DNA from: Curtobacterium caseinilyticum
GTDB taxonomy: Bacteria; Actinomycetota; Actinomycetes; Actinomycetales; Microbacteriaceae
Direction of reading: 5' to 3'
Assembly: GCF_030363035.1 (NCBI RefSeq)
Contig: NZ_JAUCMN010000002.1
Coordinates: forward strand, 474,890 to 538,889
DNA length: 64,000 bases
The first letter of the stretch is position 1; every line of letters begins with the position of its first letter. The notes below the pieces were generated by a model, which was not told where the DNA came from, ran no database searches, and saw nothing but the letters and a program-made list of their open reading frames with translations. Positions 8,701 through 19,699 of the stretch are shown in pieces. The position numbers and the translations under genes were made by a program.

Positions 8701-10398
8701 GACCAGGTGGTCACGGTCCCCGCGGGCGACCCGACCGTCGACCTGCCGGTCAGCGGCACCGGGCAGCCGGGCGCCACGGTCGTGGTGGTCGTGGACGAGG
8801 GCGACCCGGTCGAGGTGACCGTCGGCACCGACGGCACCTGGGGCACGGACGTCCCGGGCATCGGCGCGGGCGACCACACCGTCACCGTCACGCAGGAGGT
8901 CGGCGGCACCACGTCGACCCCGGTCGTGGTCGGTGTCACCGTGGACGCCGCCGACGAGGACGCCGTCGTCATCACGACGCCGACTCCCGGCAGCACGGTC
9001 CGGATCGTGGGCGACACGACCGACGTCCGCGTCGCCGGCACGGCAGCACCGGGTGCGGCCGTCTCCGTCACCGTCGACGACGGCACGGCGGTCGCGACGA
9101 CGGCGGACGACGCCGGCGCCTGGGCCGTCACCGTGCCCGACGTCGGCCGCGGTGAGCACACCGTCGCCGCCACGCAGACCGTGGACGGCCGGACGACCGC
9201 GGCTCCCGAGGTCGCCTTCACGGTCGTCGCCGCGGCGCCCCTGCAGGTGACGAGCCCGACCGACGGCCAGGTGTTCCCGACCGGGGACGACACGGTCACG
9301 GTGCCCGTCAGCGGCACGGCCGAGCCGGGTGCCACGGTGACCGTGGACGTCGACGGCACCACGGTGACGACGACGGCGGGCGGCGACGGCTCGTGGACGG
9401 TCACCGTGCCCGACGTCCCGGTGGGCGACCACACGGTGTCCGTCACGCAGACGGTCGGCGGAGCCACCTCGGCGCCGGTGACCAGCGGCATCAGCGTCGT
9501 CGTCGCGCAGCAGGACGACGTCGTGATCACCGACCCGACGCCGGGTCGCCTGATCGAGGCCGCCGGGCTCGACGACACCGCGTCCTTCCCGGTCTCCGGG
9601 ACGGCGGCCGCCGGTGCCGCGGTCGTGGTCCGCCTGTCGAACGGGCAGGTCCGCAGCACGGACGCGGGGTCGGACGGCCGCTGGACGGTGACCTTCGACG
9701 GTGTCCCCGCGGGGGAGTGGTCCCTGCAGGCGACGCAGACGGTCGACGGCACGCCGTCCGACTCGCAGGTCGTGCCGATCGTGGTCCGGGTCGCCGACCC
9801 GCTCGCGGTCACCTCGCCCGTGCCGGGCGCCCGACAGACCGCCGGCGCCGACGGCACCGCCACCTGGCGGGTCGCCGGTACCGCCGAGCCGGGCGCGACC
9901 GTCACGGTCCGCACGGACGGCGACGGTGACGCGTCGGTGACGACGGCGGCGGACGACGGCACCCGGACCGTCACGGTGCCGCTCGCGGTCGGACCGCACA
10001 CGTTCACGGTGACGCAGACCGTGGGCGGTGCGACCTCCGCAGCGCAGACGGTGGACGTCGTCGTGGTGGCGGCCGGCACGCCGGGCACCCCGGAACCGCC
10101 GATCGGCTCGGGCAACGACGGTTCGGGCACCGACGACGGCATCGACGACGGTGCCGGGAACGGGAACGGGAACGGCAGCGGGATCGGTACCGGCAACGGC
10201 GCCGGTGTCGGCACCGGTACGGGTGACGGCGCCGGCACGGGAGACGGCAGCGGCAGGGGTACCGGTCGTGGCCTCGCCTTCACGGGCGCCGACGTCGCAC
10301 CGCTCGCCGGTGCCGCAGGTGGTCTCGTGGTCCTCGGGTTCCTGCTCCTCGGCCTGTCCCGCCTGGCCCGCGGCATCCGCCGCCGCGGACGCGCCTGA
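2776..10398 (+). CDS. Giant secreted, wall-anchored protein with 20 Ig-like repeats (choice-of-anchor G type)
   Basis: 2540 residues from ATG 2776, chosen because AGGAAAAGGGA sits just upstream; the frame is open further 5' but lacks another good start signal. Residues 1-66 form a long Arg-rich signal peptide ending in PAAAA. Residues ~67-550 form a unique domain (LLRGGGVVDLDDIAQL, DLTQLLGV) that resembles choice-of-anchor G proteins. Residues ~556-2433 hold 20 degenerate ~94-residue repeats, each with a GTAEPGA-type turn, DGTWTVTVPDVP and VTQTVGGTTS, like bacterial Ig-like domains. A Gly/Asn/Asp linker follows, then LAFTG (2500-2504), a hydrophobic segment and an RRRGRA tail: a class E sortase-type signal. 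Likely role is surface adhesion or cell contact (inference). Confidence 0.85.
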   Translation: MRRHVSLRGTPVPAGAVNWTRWITGDGSRARRRAPGDRSLLLRGGVVATVTALIAATVAIQPAAAAPTDVTEAEGVLLRGGGVVDLDDIAQLAGAYAARGATSGGGTTSQPVDLQALDAVRVGLGNDIDLLGPQGILTLGVAGQYASATPTGATASSGAVTENGGIGVGTGSDAGPRSTLDLTQLLGVVGADDVLANGELSFGALGSTITSTRGAPVTTTTDYDIADADLTLQSPAVAGLTQSLRTDLSAVSDRLDATIGSGGALNGVANGLTGSLQQAVQPLGLITLNGTQVTATADLDLRPALDRVAATPLTSGAVTVDLGTGRITVDLDELTALNDQGPNTPVLTDATIAAINTALADILERQLPTLLQAAVVEIVNATAITIDVSANAQLRTGVLPPVGIPALQLRVATTLGDVLGTASNPGGRQITASGLVGGAIAPLFTGLVGTTLLPAVAGVLGPVVGGDGIAALGRTLTATTTAVAGVLAPAVALVRQVVDVTVNVQDPEGDFRDPRGSDAGSRSVSALRLAILPDVGPSAATVDLATSTVRATAFVAPTITAPTAGQQFSVPSDSSTRSVTVSGAGEPGAAIALDAGGGRTATATVGADGTWTTTIAGVPVGDQTVTATQTVAGVAAGSATQTFSIVAQRPLVIATPTAGQRFTTAGTTAPVTLTGTATANARIDIELGGGLTADTTADGSGAWSVRVDAVPVGDQTASVTQTVGDTTSGAVTRDFTVVTAAGLTIDTPTEGQDLPLVGDTRDVVLTGAAEPDAQVDVDLGGGRTATSTATSGGTWSATVEDVPAGAYTASVTQTVDGTTSGAVTRDFTVTAAPGVTIDEPADGSTLTVADATSTTTVTVTGTAAPDASVAVDLGGSFAAVTTADEDGEWTATFVGVPVGPRTVTARQTVDGATSDPATSGFEVVAGAPLTIDAPADGATVTVLGPDDTTDLAVSGTAEPGAEVRVSLGGGLTGTTTADDDGDWTVTVPDVPVGRYTVSATQTVGGTTSPAVEQTVTVAAARALTVTAPTQGSTTLVATDDSVIDVPVTGTAQPGAEVRVVLDDGDPVTTTADDDGAWTVTLSDVATGDHTIAVTQTVGGRTSDPVERDFAVAAGDALVIVTPTDGQQVPVTSSGQAAVVVRGTATAGATVTVTVDEGDPVDVVADSAGNWATDPVQLGTGDHTVTAVQTVNGTTGPVETRDFEVLPATAITIDSPAVGSRFVVVDEDATATVPISGTAEPGADVTVTVGDLVLTTTAGDDGTWTVEAEGLAPAGDYTVEATQDVDGATTDALPTSFTVDVATPLAVTSPSTAPITVAGEDVVRDVTVRGTGQPGVAVVATIDDGDPADGQATTVAADGSWSVTFPGVGVGAHPVSVTQTLPGTVSDPATSDPVTRTVTIVAADAVTITSPEDGAVLLVPDADATRDVTVTGTAEPGAPVTVRVGDAEASTTADDEGDWTVTVGGVGVGDQPVTATQTVGGTTASSPEQTVTVRAGAALQLTTPEDGDVLTVADPDGTADVVASGRAEPGAPVTVTLSTGERATVDADEDGAWTHTFADVPVGDHTVRATQVVGGVTSAPVSAGVSVRAGAPLTVTTPAGATSVTVADDRATTDVDFAGTGEPGATVTVDLGDAGSAEATVDEDGAWSTTVEDVPVGSWTASVTQSVNGTTSAPVTRPVSVVAAAELTIRQPGDEPITVADDAATTTVTVAGDAQPGATVTVTVDDRDPVETTAGPDGSWSVDVEDVAVGQHDVSATQTVGGSTSTSPVESTFEVAPAAPVEVTTPADGQQVTVADEDATTTVTVGGTAEPGATVVVDLGGGRDAATTVGDDGTWQVEVPGVPAGSTTVSVTQQVGGTTSQPVIVGIEVVVADPVTIATPADGSTVRVAQEDSLATITANGAAEPGAEVRVTLDDGDPQTVTATDAGTWSVRFARVATGEHTIRATQTVGGSTSAPVASTFTVAPGAALTVTSPTDDQVVTVPAGDPTVDLPVSGTGQPGATVVVVVDEGDPVEVTVGTDGTWGTDVPGIGAGDHTVTVTQEVGGTTSTPVVVGVTVDAADEDAVVITTPTPGSTVRIVGDTTDVRVAGTAAPGAAVSVTVDDGTAVATTADDAGAWAVTVPDVGRGEHTVAATQTVDGRTTAAPEVAFTVVAAAPLQVTSPTDGQVFPTGDDTVTVPVSGTAEPGATVTVDVDGTTVTTTAGGDGSWTVTVPDVPVGDHTVSVTQTVGGATSAPVTSGISVVVAQQDDVVITDPTPGRLIEAAGLDDTASFPVSGTAAAGAAVVVRLSNGQVRSTDAGSDGRWTVTFDGVPAGEWSLQATQTVDGTPSDSQVVPIVVRVADPLAVTSPVPGARQTAGADGTATWRVAGTAEPGATVTVRTDGDGDASVTTAADDGTRTVTVPLAVGPHTFTVTQTVGGATSAAQTVDVVVVAAGTPGTPEPPIGSGNDGSGTDDGIDDGAGNGNGNGSGIGTGNGAGVGTGTGDGAGTGDGSGRGTGRGLAFTGADVAPLAGAAGGLVVLGFLLLGLSRLARGIRRRGRA
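4441..10075 (+). repeat. Twenty in-frame ~280-bp repeats within the giant surface protein gene
   Basis: Twenty units counted by the recurring start (hydrophobic-T/I-x-x-P-x-x-G) and end (TQTV-G-x-T-S) of each module. Average length is about 282 bp. Sequence is diverged between units, more at the DNA than the protein level, so this is an old expansion rather than a fresh tandem duplication. The period is a multiple of three, so unit gain or loss would keep the frame. Confidence 0.85.
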
Positions 10399-10419
10399 CC
10401 GGTCCGTCCGCACCGACCG

Positions 10420-10516
10420 CACCGCGCCTCCCGCCCGTCGCACCGACGGACGGGAGGCGCGGTGCCGTCCCGCCCCGTGCCTCCCGTACGGTCCCACCGA
10501 CGGACGGGAGGCACGG
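10420..10516. repeat. Double copy of the dispersed palindrome (family 1)
   Basis: Two hairpins in a row after the giant gene. 10420-10440 pairs with 10444-10464 (21 bp, one mismatch, loop CAC), and 10475-10487 pairs with 10504-10516. The inner arms also pair with each other, so alternative folds exist. The position suggests a transcription terminator or REP-like element before dnaX. Confidence 0.8.
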
Positions 10517-10585
10517 TGCCGTCCCGCCCCGTCGGTCCGCCTCCACAGGCGGTCGCCGGGGCGTCGCGCTGTCGGCCGTCCCGGC

Positions 10586-10591
10586 TACCCT
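10586..10591 (+). promoter_or_regulatory. Probable -10 element of dnaX, leaderless spacing
   Basis: TACCCT lies 6 nt before the GTG start of dnaX, with no Shine-Dalgarno in between. Transcription would begin at or near the start codon. Confidence 0.45.
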
Positions 10592-10597
10592 TGACGC

Positions 10598-13588
10598 GTG
10601 GTCACCGCCCTGTATCGCCGTTACCGGCCCGAGAACTTCGCCGAGCTGATCGGTCAGTCGCAGGTCACCGACCCGCTGCGGACCGCACTGCGGACGAACC
10701 GCGTCAACCACGCCTACCTCTTCAGCGGCCCGCGCGGCTGCGGCAAGACGACGTCCGCCCGCATCCTGGCGCGCTGCCTCAACTGCGCCCAGGGGCCGAC
10801 GGACACGCCGTGCGGTGTCTGCCCGAGCTGCGTCGAGCTCGCACGCGGCGGGGGCGGGTCGCTCGACGTCATCGAGATCGACGCCGCGAGCCACAACGGC
10901 GTGGACGACGCGCGCGACCTCCGCGACCGCGCCGTGTTCGCCCCGGCGCGCGACCGCTACAAGATCTTCATCCTCGACGAGGCGCACATGGTGACGCCGC
11001 AGGGCTTCAACGCGCTGCTCAAGCTGGTCGAGGAACCGCCGGAGCACGTCAAGTTCATCTTCGCGACCACCGAGCCGGAGAAGGTCATCGGCACCATCCG
11101 GTCGCGGACCCACCACTACCCGTTCCGCCTGGTCCCGCCGGCGACCATGCTCGAGTACGTCGAGCAGCTGTGTGCGCAGGAGTCGGTCTCGGTCGCGCCG
11201 GGCGTCCTCCCGCTCGTGGTCCGGGCGGGCGGCGGGTCGGTCCGTGACACCCTGTCGCTGCTCGACCAGCTCATGGCCGGCAGCGAGGACGGCGCCATCG
11301 CCTACGAGCGAGCCGTCGCGCTGCTCGGGTACACCGACGCCGCGCTCCTGGACGACGTCGTCGACGCGCTCGCCGTTGCCGACCCGGCGTCCGCCTTCGC
11401 CGCGATCGACCGTGTCGTGCAGACCGGGCAGGACCCGCGTCGCTTCGTCGAGGACCTGCTCGAGCGGCTGCGCGACCTCATCGTGGTCGCGGCCACGAAC
11501 GAGAGCGCCGCCGCGGTCCTGCGCGGGGTGTCGCCGGAGGAACTCGACACCATGTCACGCCAGGCGGGCGTGTTCGGGGCCACCGCGCTCTCGCGGTCGG
11601 CCGACATCGCGAACCGGGCGCTGACCGAGATGACCGGCGCGACCTCGCCCCGGTTGCACCTCGAACTGATGACCGCGCGGATGCTCGTGCCGGAAGCCGA
11701 CGACACGCAGCGGGGCGCCCTGGCGCGGGTCGAGCGACTCGAGCGCCGGGTCGGCGTCGGCGAGGTCGGCGGGCACGAGTCCGCGCAGGCACCCGGCGCG
11801 ACGGCGGGATCGTCCTCGCGTCCTGCTGCCGCGCCGCAGTCCGCCCCGGTCCCGGCGCGCACGGCGGCCCCGACGTCTGCCGCTCCCGCGGCGTCGGCCC
11901 CGGCGCCGTCCGCCACCGCTCCCGGGGGCCCGACACCCGACGCCGAGCCGCGCGACCCGGGTGCCGCGGTCCGTGACGCCGCGGCGTCCTGGGCGGCCGT
12001 CGCTCCGGGTGCGGCGCCGGCGCCGGGAACGACGCAGGCACCTGACCAGACGCGCGCAGCCGACCAGACGCGTGCAGCCGACCAGTCGCAGCCAGCCGGT
12101 ACGGCGCAGGCCCCGGCGAACGAGACGTCGACCACCGCTCGCTCGGTGGCGGAGGGCGCCGCGGCTGCCGACGCGCACGACCCCTCCGGGACCGCGAACG
12201 GGTCCTCCACCGGGCAGGGCACCGCGGTCGGCGACGAGCCCGTCGTGCGTCCCGAGACCACGGTCGGGTTCCAGCAGATGCGGGACGCCTGGCCGCAGGT
12301 CGTCGAGCACGTGCAGCGAGCCCGGCGCTCGGCGTGGTCCGTCGTGGTCACGGCGCAGGTGACGGCCCTCCGCGAGGACGTGCTCACCCTGACCTTCCCG
12401 AGCCAGCAGGACGTCGCCTCCTTCAAGGAGATGTCCGACCCGTCCACGAGCGTGAGCGAGCTGCTCCGGTCCGCGATCATCGACGTGCTCGGTCTGCGCG
12501 TGAAGTTCGTCGCGCGCGGACCCGGGCAGCAGCGGCAGACGGGCGGTCCTGCCTCGTCCGGACAGCGTCCGACCGATCAGCAGCCGTCCGATCAGCGTCC
12601 GTCCGACCAGCGCCCGACCGATCAGCAGCCGTCCGGTGCACCGGTGCCGCGCTCGACCGAGCCGCAGCGGACGCAGCAGCAGCCGACGCAGCAGCAGGCG
12701 CCCGACGAGCAGGAGACCCCGCAGCGCACGGCTGCTCGGCAGCAGGCGACCGCTCCGCAGCAGGCCGCTGCACCGCAGCAGGCGTCCACTCCGCAGCAGG
12801 CGCCTGCCCCGCAGGCCGTGCAGCGACAGCCGAGCCAGTCGGCACCGCAGCAGTCGGCAGAGCAGCCGCCGGCACCGCGCCAGCCGGCGCAGCAGCAGCC
12901 GGCGCAGCAGCGGCCGGCACCGCAGCAGCAGCAGCAGACCGCGCCGGAGTCGACCGGCCCGGTCACCGACTGGGTGGTCGCTGCCATCCCCGCCACCGAT
13001 CCCACCGCGAGCGCCCCGGCCGTGCACCGCGAGCCGGGATGGTCCGCCCCGTTCGGCACGACGGACACGGGGGAGCCCGTCGCTCCGGTGACGCCGGCGT
13101 CCGACCCCGCCGCCGACGCTGCCCTGGCGGCGCAGCTCCGGCCTGCCTCGGCCCTCGGCGGAACGTCAGCGCGGCCGCAGCCGGTCGCTCGGCCCGTCGA
13201 CCCGGCACCGGAGGAGACGTCCCCCACGACCCCGACCGGCTCCGCGACGGCCCCGGCGACGACGGGCGGTCCGGACGTCCCGGTCGACGACTACCCCCTC
13301 GACGACGACCCGTACGACGACGGAGCGCCGTTCCCCGACCCGGGCGCCGTGCCGGCGGCACCGCCGCGGTCCTCCTCGCAGCAGCAGACCGCACCCCGGC
13401 AGGCGGCCCCGAGCCAGGCACCCGCCCCGGCGCACCAGCAGGCGCAGCCCGCCCCGGCCCCGCAGCGTTCCGCACCGTCCCAGGTGCGCCGCACCCCCGT
13501 GGCCGGCCGGTACGGCGAGGCGGTCGTCCGTGAGATCCTCGGTGCCCAGTTCATCGAGGAGACCGCTCTGCACGAGGAAGGCGCCTGA
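10598..13588 (+). CDS. dnaX: DNA polymerase III subunit gamma/tau
   Basis: 996 residues; clamp-loader ATPase of the replicative polymerase. Residues 1-~230 are the AAA+ core: [15 protein letters not shown], Walker [10 protein letters not shown] (Lys50), a zinc motif with cysteines in [18 protein letters not shown], Walker B in IFILDEAH, and the sensor-1 region [24 protein letters not shown] belongs to domain II. A long Ala/Pro/Thr spacer follows. A second folded segment at ~540-640 ([18 protein letters not shown]) resembles a tau-specific domain. It is followed by ~300 residues rich in Gln/Pro and the conserved C-terminus [22 protein letters not shown] start at 10598. recR overlaps its stop codon by one base. 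Confidence 0.97.
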   Translation: MVTALYRRYRPENFAELIGQSQVTDPLRTALRTNRVNHAYLFSGPRGCGKTTSARILARCLNCAQGPTDTPCGVCPSCVELARGGGGSLDVIEIDAASHNGVDDARDLRDRAVFAPARDRYKIFILDEAHMVTPQGFNALLKLVEEPPEHVKFIFATTEPEKVIGTIRSRTHHYPFRLVPPATMLEYVEQLCAQESVSVAPGVLPLVVRAGGGSVRDTLSLLDQLMAGSEDGAIAYERAVALLGYTDAALLDDVVDALAVADPASAFAAIDRVVQTGQDPRRFVEDLLERLRDLIVVAATNESAAAVLRGVSPEELDTMSRQAGVFGATALSRSADIANRALTEMTGATSPRLHLELMTARMLVPEADDTQRGALARVERLERRVGVGEVGGHESAQAPGATAGSSSRPAAAPQSAPVPARTAAPTSAAPAASAPAPSATAPGGPTPDAEPRDPGAAVRDAAASWAAVAPGAAPAPGTTQAPDQTRAADQTRAADQSQPAGTAQAPANETSTTARSVAEGAAAADAHDPSGTANGSSTGQGTAVGDEPVVRPETTVGFQQMRDAWPQVVEHVQRARRSAWSVVVTAQVTALREDVLTLTFPSQQDVASFKEMSDPSTSVSELLRSAIIDVLGLRVKFVARGPGQQRQTGGPASSGQRPTDQQPSDQRPSDQRPTDQQPSGAPVPRSTEPQRTQQQPTQQQAPDEQETPQRTAARQQATAPQQAAAPQQASTPQQAPAPQAVQRQPSQSAPQQSAEQPPAPRQPAQQQPAQQRPAPQQQQQTAPESTGPVTDWVVAAIPATDPTASAPAVHREPGWSAPFGTTDTGEPVAPVTPASDPAADAALAAQLRPASALGGTSARPQPVARPVDPAPEETSPTTPTGSATAPATTGGPDVPVDDYPLDDDPYDDGAPFPDPGAVPAAPPRSSSQQQTAPRQAAPSQAPAPAHQQAQPAPAPQRSAPSQVRRTPVAGRYGEAVVREILGAQFIEETALHEEGA

Positions 13589-14187
13589 TGTACGACGGCA
13601 TCGTCCAGGACCTGATCGACGAGTTCGGCCGCCTGCCCGGCATCGGCCCGAAGTCGGCGCAGCGCATCGCGTTCCACATCCTGCAGACCGAGTCGTTCGA
13701 CCCCGCACGGCTGTCCGAGCTCCTGGCCGAGGTCAAGGAGAAGGTCCGGTTCTGCGAGGTCTGCGGCAACGTCACCGAGCACGTGCGGTGCAGCATCTGC
13801 CGCGATCCCCGCCGCTCGCCGAGCGTCATCTGTGTCGTGGAGGAGGCGAAGGACGTCGCCGCGATCGAGCGCACCCGCGAGTTCCGCGGGCTCTACCACG
13901 TGCTCGGCGGCGCGATCAGTCCGATCGACGGCGTCGGCCCGGACGACCTGCGCATCCAGCAGCTCATGACGCGCCTGGCCGACGGCACCGTCGACGAGGT
14001 CATCATCGCGACCGACCCGAACCTCGAGGGCGAGGCGACCGCGACGTACCTGAGCCGTCTGCTCGTGCCGATGGGCATCCGGACCACGCGCCTCGCGTCC
14101 GGGCTGCCGGTCGGCGGCGACCTGGAGTACGCGGACGAGGTCACGCTCGGACGGGCCTTCGAGGGCCGTCGCGTCGTCGGGAACTGA
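13588..14187 (+). CDS. recR: Recombination protein RecR
   Basis: 199 residues, normal length. Works with RecF/RecO to load RecA at gaps. It shows the N-terminal helix-hairpin-helix [16 protein letters not shown], a four-Cys zinc finger [16 protein letters not shown], and a Toprim domain with [14 protein letters not shown] and [12 protein letters not shown]. The ATG overlaps the dnaX stop (TGATG), so the two are translationally coupled, the standard dnaX-recR pairing. Confidence 0.98.
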   Translation: MYDGIVQDLIDEFGRLPGIGPKSAQRIAFHILQTESFDPARLSELLAEVKEKVRFCEVCGNVTEHVRCSICRDPRRSPSVICVVEEAKDVAAIERTREFRGLYHVLGGAISPIDGVGPDDLRIQQLMTRLADGTVDEVIIATDPNLEGEATATYLSRLLVPMGIRTTRLASGLPVGGDLEYADEVTLGRAFEGRRVVGN

Positions 14188-14308
14188 GACCGTCCCGCGC
14201 AGGATCGTTGCGTCGCCGCCCGCTCGCACGCAACATCCGCGGAACACCCTCTACGATTGTCAGACCGCGCGATCGTCGCGGAACCGTCGTCCCCGGGAGT
14301 ACCAGCCA

Positions 14309-16676
<2,368 letters not shown>

Positions 16677-16723
16677 CGAGCAGCGGTCGCCCGGCGCCCG
16701 ACGGGTCCGAGGCGACCGGCGTG

Positions 16724-16767
16724 CGGACGGGAGGCCCGTGGCGACACCGCCACGGGCCTCCCGTCCG
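16724..16767. repeat. Dispersed palindrome, family 1 (20-bp perfect stem)
   Basis: 16724-16743 pairs perfectly with 16748-16767 around the loop ACAC; the arm is CGGACGGGAGGCCCGTGGCG. It lies between asd and mqo, which point the same way. No T-tract follows. Confidence 0.85.
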
Positions 16768-16796
16768 TCGGTGCCCACCCTGTCAGCGCGCGCTTG

Positions 16797-16802
16797 TAGG
16801 AT
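16797..16802 (+). promoter_or_regulatory. Probable -10 element of mqo, leaderless spacing
   Basis: TAGGAT ends 6 nt before GTG 16809 with no Shine-Dalgarno sequence between. Confidence 0.5.
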
Positions 16803-16808
16803 CGACGG

Positions 16809-18296
16809 GTGGCAGTGAAGCAGGTGGACCCGATCGACGTCGTCCTGGTCGGGGGAGGGATCATGAGCGCCACGCTCGGCGCCATCCTCCACCGCCTCGA
16901 GCCGACCTGGAAGATCCGCGTGTACGAGCGGCTCGGGTCGGTCGCGCAGGAGTCGTCGAACCCCTGGAACAACGCCGGGACCGGTCACTCCGCGCTCTGC
17001 GAGCTGAACTACACGCCGGAGATGCCCGACGGCCGCGTCGACATCGCCAAGGCGGTCACCGTCAACGAGCAGTTCCAGGTCTCGCGGCAGTTCTGGGCCC
17101 ACCTGGTCGAGACGGGGGCGCTGCCGCAGCCGTCGAACTTCATCAACCCCACCCCGCACATCTCGTTCGTGTGGGGCGCGGACAACGTCGAGTACATGCG
17201 TAAGCGGTACGAGGCGCTCAAGAACCACCCGCTCTTCGCGGGCATCGAGTTCTCGGACGACCCTGCGCAGATCCGGAAGTGGGCACCGGCGCTCGTGCCG
17301 GGCCGCAAGAAGGACCAGCCGATCGCCGCGACGTACTCGGCAGCCGGGTCCGACGTCGACTTCGGTTCGCTCACGCGGCAGTTGTTCGACGAGCTGGAGA
17401 TCGCCGGTGTCGAGTTCGAACCGTCGCACCAGGTGGGGAAGATCACCCGCTCGAAGGTCTCCGAGGGCTGGGTCCTCGACGTCCGGAACGAGGTCGGCAG
17501 GTCCACGCAGCGCATCGCGGCGAAGTTCGTCTTCGTCGGTGCCGGCGGCGGTGCGCTGCACCTGCTGCAGAAGTCGGGCATCCCGGAGATCCGCGGCTAC
17601 GGCGGCTTCCCGGTGTCGGGCGAGTTCCTGCGCACCGACGAGCCCGAGGTCGTGCAGAAGCACGCGGCGAAGGTCTACGGCAAGGCCAGCGTCGGCGCCC
17701 CGCCGATGTCCGTGCCGCACCTCGACACCCGCATCGTCGACGGCAAGGCTTCGCTCATGTTCGGTCCGTACGCCGGGTTCAGTCCGAAGTTCCTCAAGCA
17801 GGGCTCGGTCCTCGACCTGTTCCGCTCGATCCGTCCGCACAACCTGCGGCCGATGCTGAGCGTCGCGTTCTCGAACTTCGACCTGGTCCGCTACCTGGTC
17901 GGGCAGCTCCTCGCGTCGAAGCAGACGAAGTTCGACGCGCTGCGCGACTTCATGCCGACCGCGGAGCCGGAGAACTGGCACCGCATCACGGCGGGGCAAC
18001 GTGTGCAGGTCATCAAGCCGGACCCGGAGAAGGGCGGGGTGCTGCAGTTCGGTACCGAGGTCATCACCTCGGCCGACGGGTCGATCGCCGGCCTGCTCGG
18101 TGCGAGCCCGGGTGCGTCCACGGCCGTGCCGATCATGTTGACGATGCTGCAGCGGTGCTTCCCGGACCGGTGGGACGGCTGGGCGCCGATGGTCCGCACG
18201 ATGGTGCCCACCTACGGCAAGGACCTCGGGTCGGACCCGGAGCTGGCGGACCGGACGCTGGAGCACACCGCAGCGGTGCTCGGCCTCCACCACTGA
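16809..18296 (+). CDS. mqo: Malate:quinone oxidoreductase
   Basis: 495 residues, normal for Mqo. A peripheral membrane FAD enzyme that oxidises malate to oxaloacetate and passes electrons to quinone. The FAD-binding loop is VVLVGGGIMSATLG. SSNPWNNAGTGHSALCELNYTP, FVWGADNVEYMRKRYEAL and SPGASTAVPIMLTMLQRCFP are diagnostic of the family. The GTG start is chosen for length and for the -10 element 6 nt upstream; the transcript is probably leaderless. It is a single-gene unit bounded by a palindrome upstream and a LexA-box promoter downstream. Confidence 0.97.
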   Translation: MAVKQVDPIDVVLVGGGIMSATLGAILHRLEPTWKIRVYERLGSVAQESSNPWNNAGTGHSALCELNYTPEMPDGRVDIAKAVTVNEQFQVSRQFWAHLVETGALPQPSNFINPTPHISFVWGADNVEYMRKRYEALKNHPLFAGIEFSDDPAQIRKWAPALVPGRKKDQPIAATYSAAGSDVDFGSLTRQLFDELEIAGVEFEPSHQVGKITRSKVSEGWVLDVRNEVGRSTQRIAAKFVFVGAGGGALHLLQKSGIPEIRGYGGFPVSGEFLRTDEPEVVQKHAAKVYGKASVGAPPMSVPHLDTRIVDGKASLMFGPYAGFSPKFLKQGSVLDLFRSIRPHNLRPMLSVAFSNFDLVRYLVGQLLASKQTKFDALRDFMPTAEPENWHRITAGQRVQVIKPDPEKGGVLQFGTEVITSADGSIAGLLGASPGASTAVPIMLTMLQRCFPDRWDGWAPMVRTMVPTYGKDLGSDPELADRTLEHTAAVLGLHH

Positions 18297-18318
18297 CCGG
18301 GTCCCGCTTGCACGTCGT

Positions 18319-18334
18319 TCGAACATGTGTTCGA
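18319..18334. promoter_or_regulatory. LexA (SOS) box
   Basis: TCGAACATGTGTTCGA is a perfect match to the actinobacterial LexA consensus TCGAAC-N4-GTTCGA and a perfect palindrome. It lies between a possible -35 TTGCAC (18308-18313) and overlaps a possible -10 TCGAAT (18331-18336), so bound LexA would block the promoter of the radical SAM gene. Confidence 0.85.
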
Positions 18335-18342
18335 ATGGCATC

Positions 18343-19542
18343 GTGCGGTGGAGTGGACAGGCGATCGACGCGGAGCGTGGGGACGCGCTCCCGGGCCTCG
18401 AGTCGAACAGCGGGCTCGTCCGGAGCGTCACCACGCCGGAGTTCGCAGGTGTGACCTTCCACGAGGTCCTCGCGAAGAGCGCGCTGAACCGCGTCCCCGC
18501 GGCGGACGGCAGCGGCACGTACGGCTGGACCATCAACCCGTACCGCGGGTGCAGTCACGCGTGCGTGTACTGCTTCGCACGGCCCACCCACACCTACCTC
18601 GAGTTCGACGGCGGCGCGGACTTCGACCAGCAGATCGTGGTGAAGACCAACGTGGCCGACGTCCTGCGCCGCGAGCTCCGGCGTCCGAGCTGGGACCGGC
18701 ACCCGGTCGCCCTCGGCACGAACACCGACCCGTACCAGCGGGCGGAGGGCCGGTACCGGTTGATGCCGGGCGTGATCCGGGCCCTGGCGGAGTCGGGGAC
18801 GCCGTTCAGCATCCTGACGAAGGGCACCCTGCTCCGGCGCGACCTGCCGCTCATGGTCGAGGCGGCACGGTCGGTGCCGGTCGACCTCGCCATGTCCATC
18901 GCGGTGTACGACGACGCCCTGCAGCAGCAGGTGGAACCGGGGACGCCCACGACCGCCGCGCGTCTGGCGACCGTGCGGGCCATCCGCGACGCCGGGCTCG
19001 AGTGCTCCGTCTTCCTGATGCCCGTCCTGCCGTTCATCACCGACACCCGCGCCCACCTCGACGACGCGATCGGGCGCGCGGCCGAGGCGGGCGCGTCGAG
19101 CGTGATGTACTCGGCGCTCCACCTGCGGCCGGGCGTCAAGCCGTGGTGGTACTCCTGGCTCGGGGCGACCCGGCCCGACCTGGTCGCCCGGTACCGGTCG
19201 ATGTACCTCGACAACACCTACGCCCCGACGGACTACCGGCGGTGGCTCGCGGAGCGCGTCCGGCCGATCCTCCGTGCCCACGGCCTCGGGTTGGGCCGGG
19301 TCGACCCGACGACGGGCTCGATGGGGTTCAGTGACCGGCAGGCGCACCTCGTACCGACCGCGCCCGACAGCCCCGCTCCGGGCGCACGCACGGGCATCTC
19401 GAACGGGTACCGAGTGCCCGTGTCGCTCGAGGAGCAGTCCCGGCCGACGTCGTCGCCCCTGAAGCGAGCCGACCCCGGGTGGGCCCGCAGGACGGCGAGG
19501 GCCGGCGTCGGCAGCGACGCCGCGGAGCCGACACTGTTCTGA
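18343..19542 (+). CDS. Radical SAM protein of the Rv2578c / spore-photoproduct-lyase-like family
   Basis: 399 residues from GTG 18343. The Cys motif C70-SHA-C74-VY-C77 binds the 4Fe-4S cluster. INPYRGCSHACVYCFARPTH and ALGTNTDPYQ are typical of the Rv2578c family, which is related to SplB. I prefer GTG 18343 (VRWSGQAID, matching family N-termini) over ATG 18325 because that ATG lies inside the LexA box and TCGAAT is 6 nt before the GTG. Promoter control by LexA implies a DNA-damage role; the reaction is unknown. The C-terminal ~60 residues are low complexity. Confidence 0.85.
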   Translation: MRWSGQAIDAERGDALPGLESNSGLVRSVTTPEFAGVTFHEVLAKSALNRVPAADGSGTYGWTINPYRGCSHACVYCFARPTHTYLEFDGGADFDQQIVVKTNVADVLRRELRRPSWDRHPVALGTNTDPYQRAEGRYRLMPGVIRALAESGTPFSILTKGTLLRRDLPLMVEAARSVPVDLAMSIAVYDDALQQQVEPGTPTTAARLATVRAIRDAGLECSVFLMPVLPFITDTRAHLDDAIGRAAEAGASSVMYSALHLRPGVKPWWYSWLGATRPDLVARYRSMYLDNTYAPTDYRRWLAERVRPILRAHGLGLGRVDPTTGSMGFSDRQAHLVPTAPDSPAPGARTGISNGYRVPVSLEEQSRPTSSPLKRADPGWARRTARAGVGSDAAEPTLF

Positions 19543-19699
19543 GGAGCATCCGGCTTCCGCGTTCGGGGGACACCTCGTGTCGGTGATCGGCGGTAACATC
19601 GTCCAGGTCGCCGGATCGCGCCTGATCCGGGGTACACCTCCGTTCCGCAGGCGGTCGTGACGGCCGGCGACGGACGACTCCCGGAAGGACTCTCGACCC

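Noticed and set aside
10598..13588. Programmed -1 frameshift producing a short gamma form of DnaX
   Set aside because: I found no A AAA AAG-type slippery heptamer with a following stem, and the frame is intact throughout.
18325..18342. ATG 18325 as start of the radical SAM gene
   Set aside because: It is part of the LexA palindrome and upstream of the likely transcription start; the extra residues MCSNGI do not match the family.
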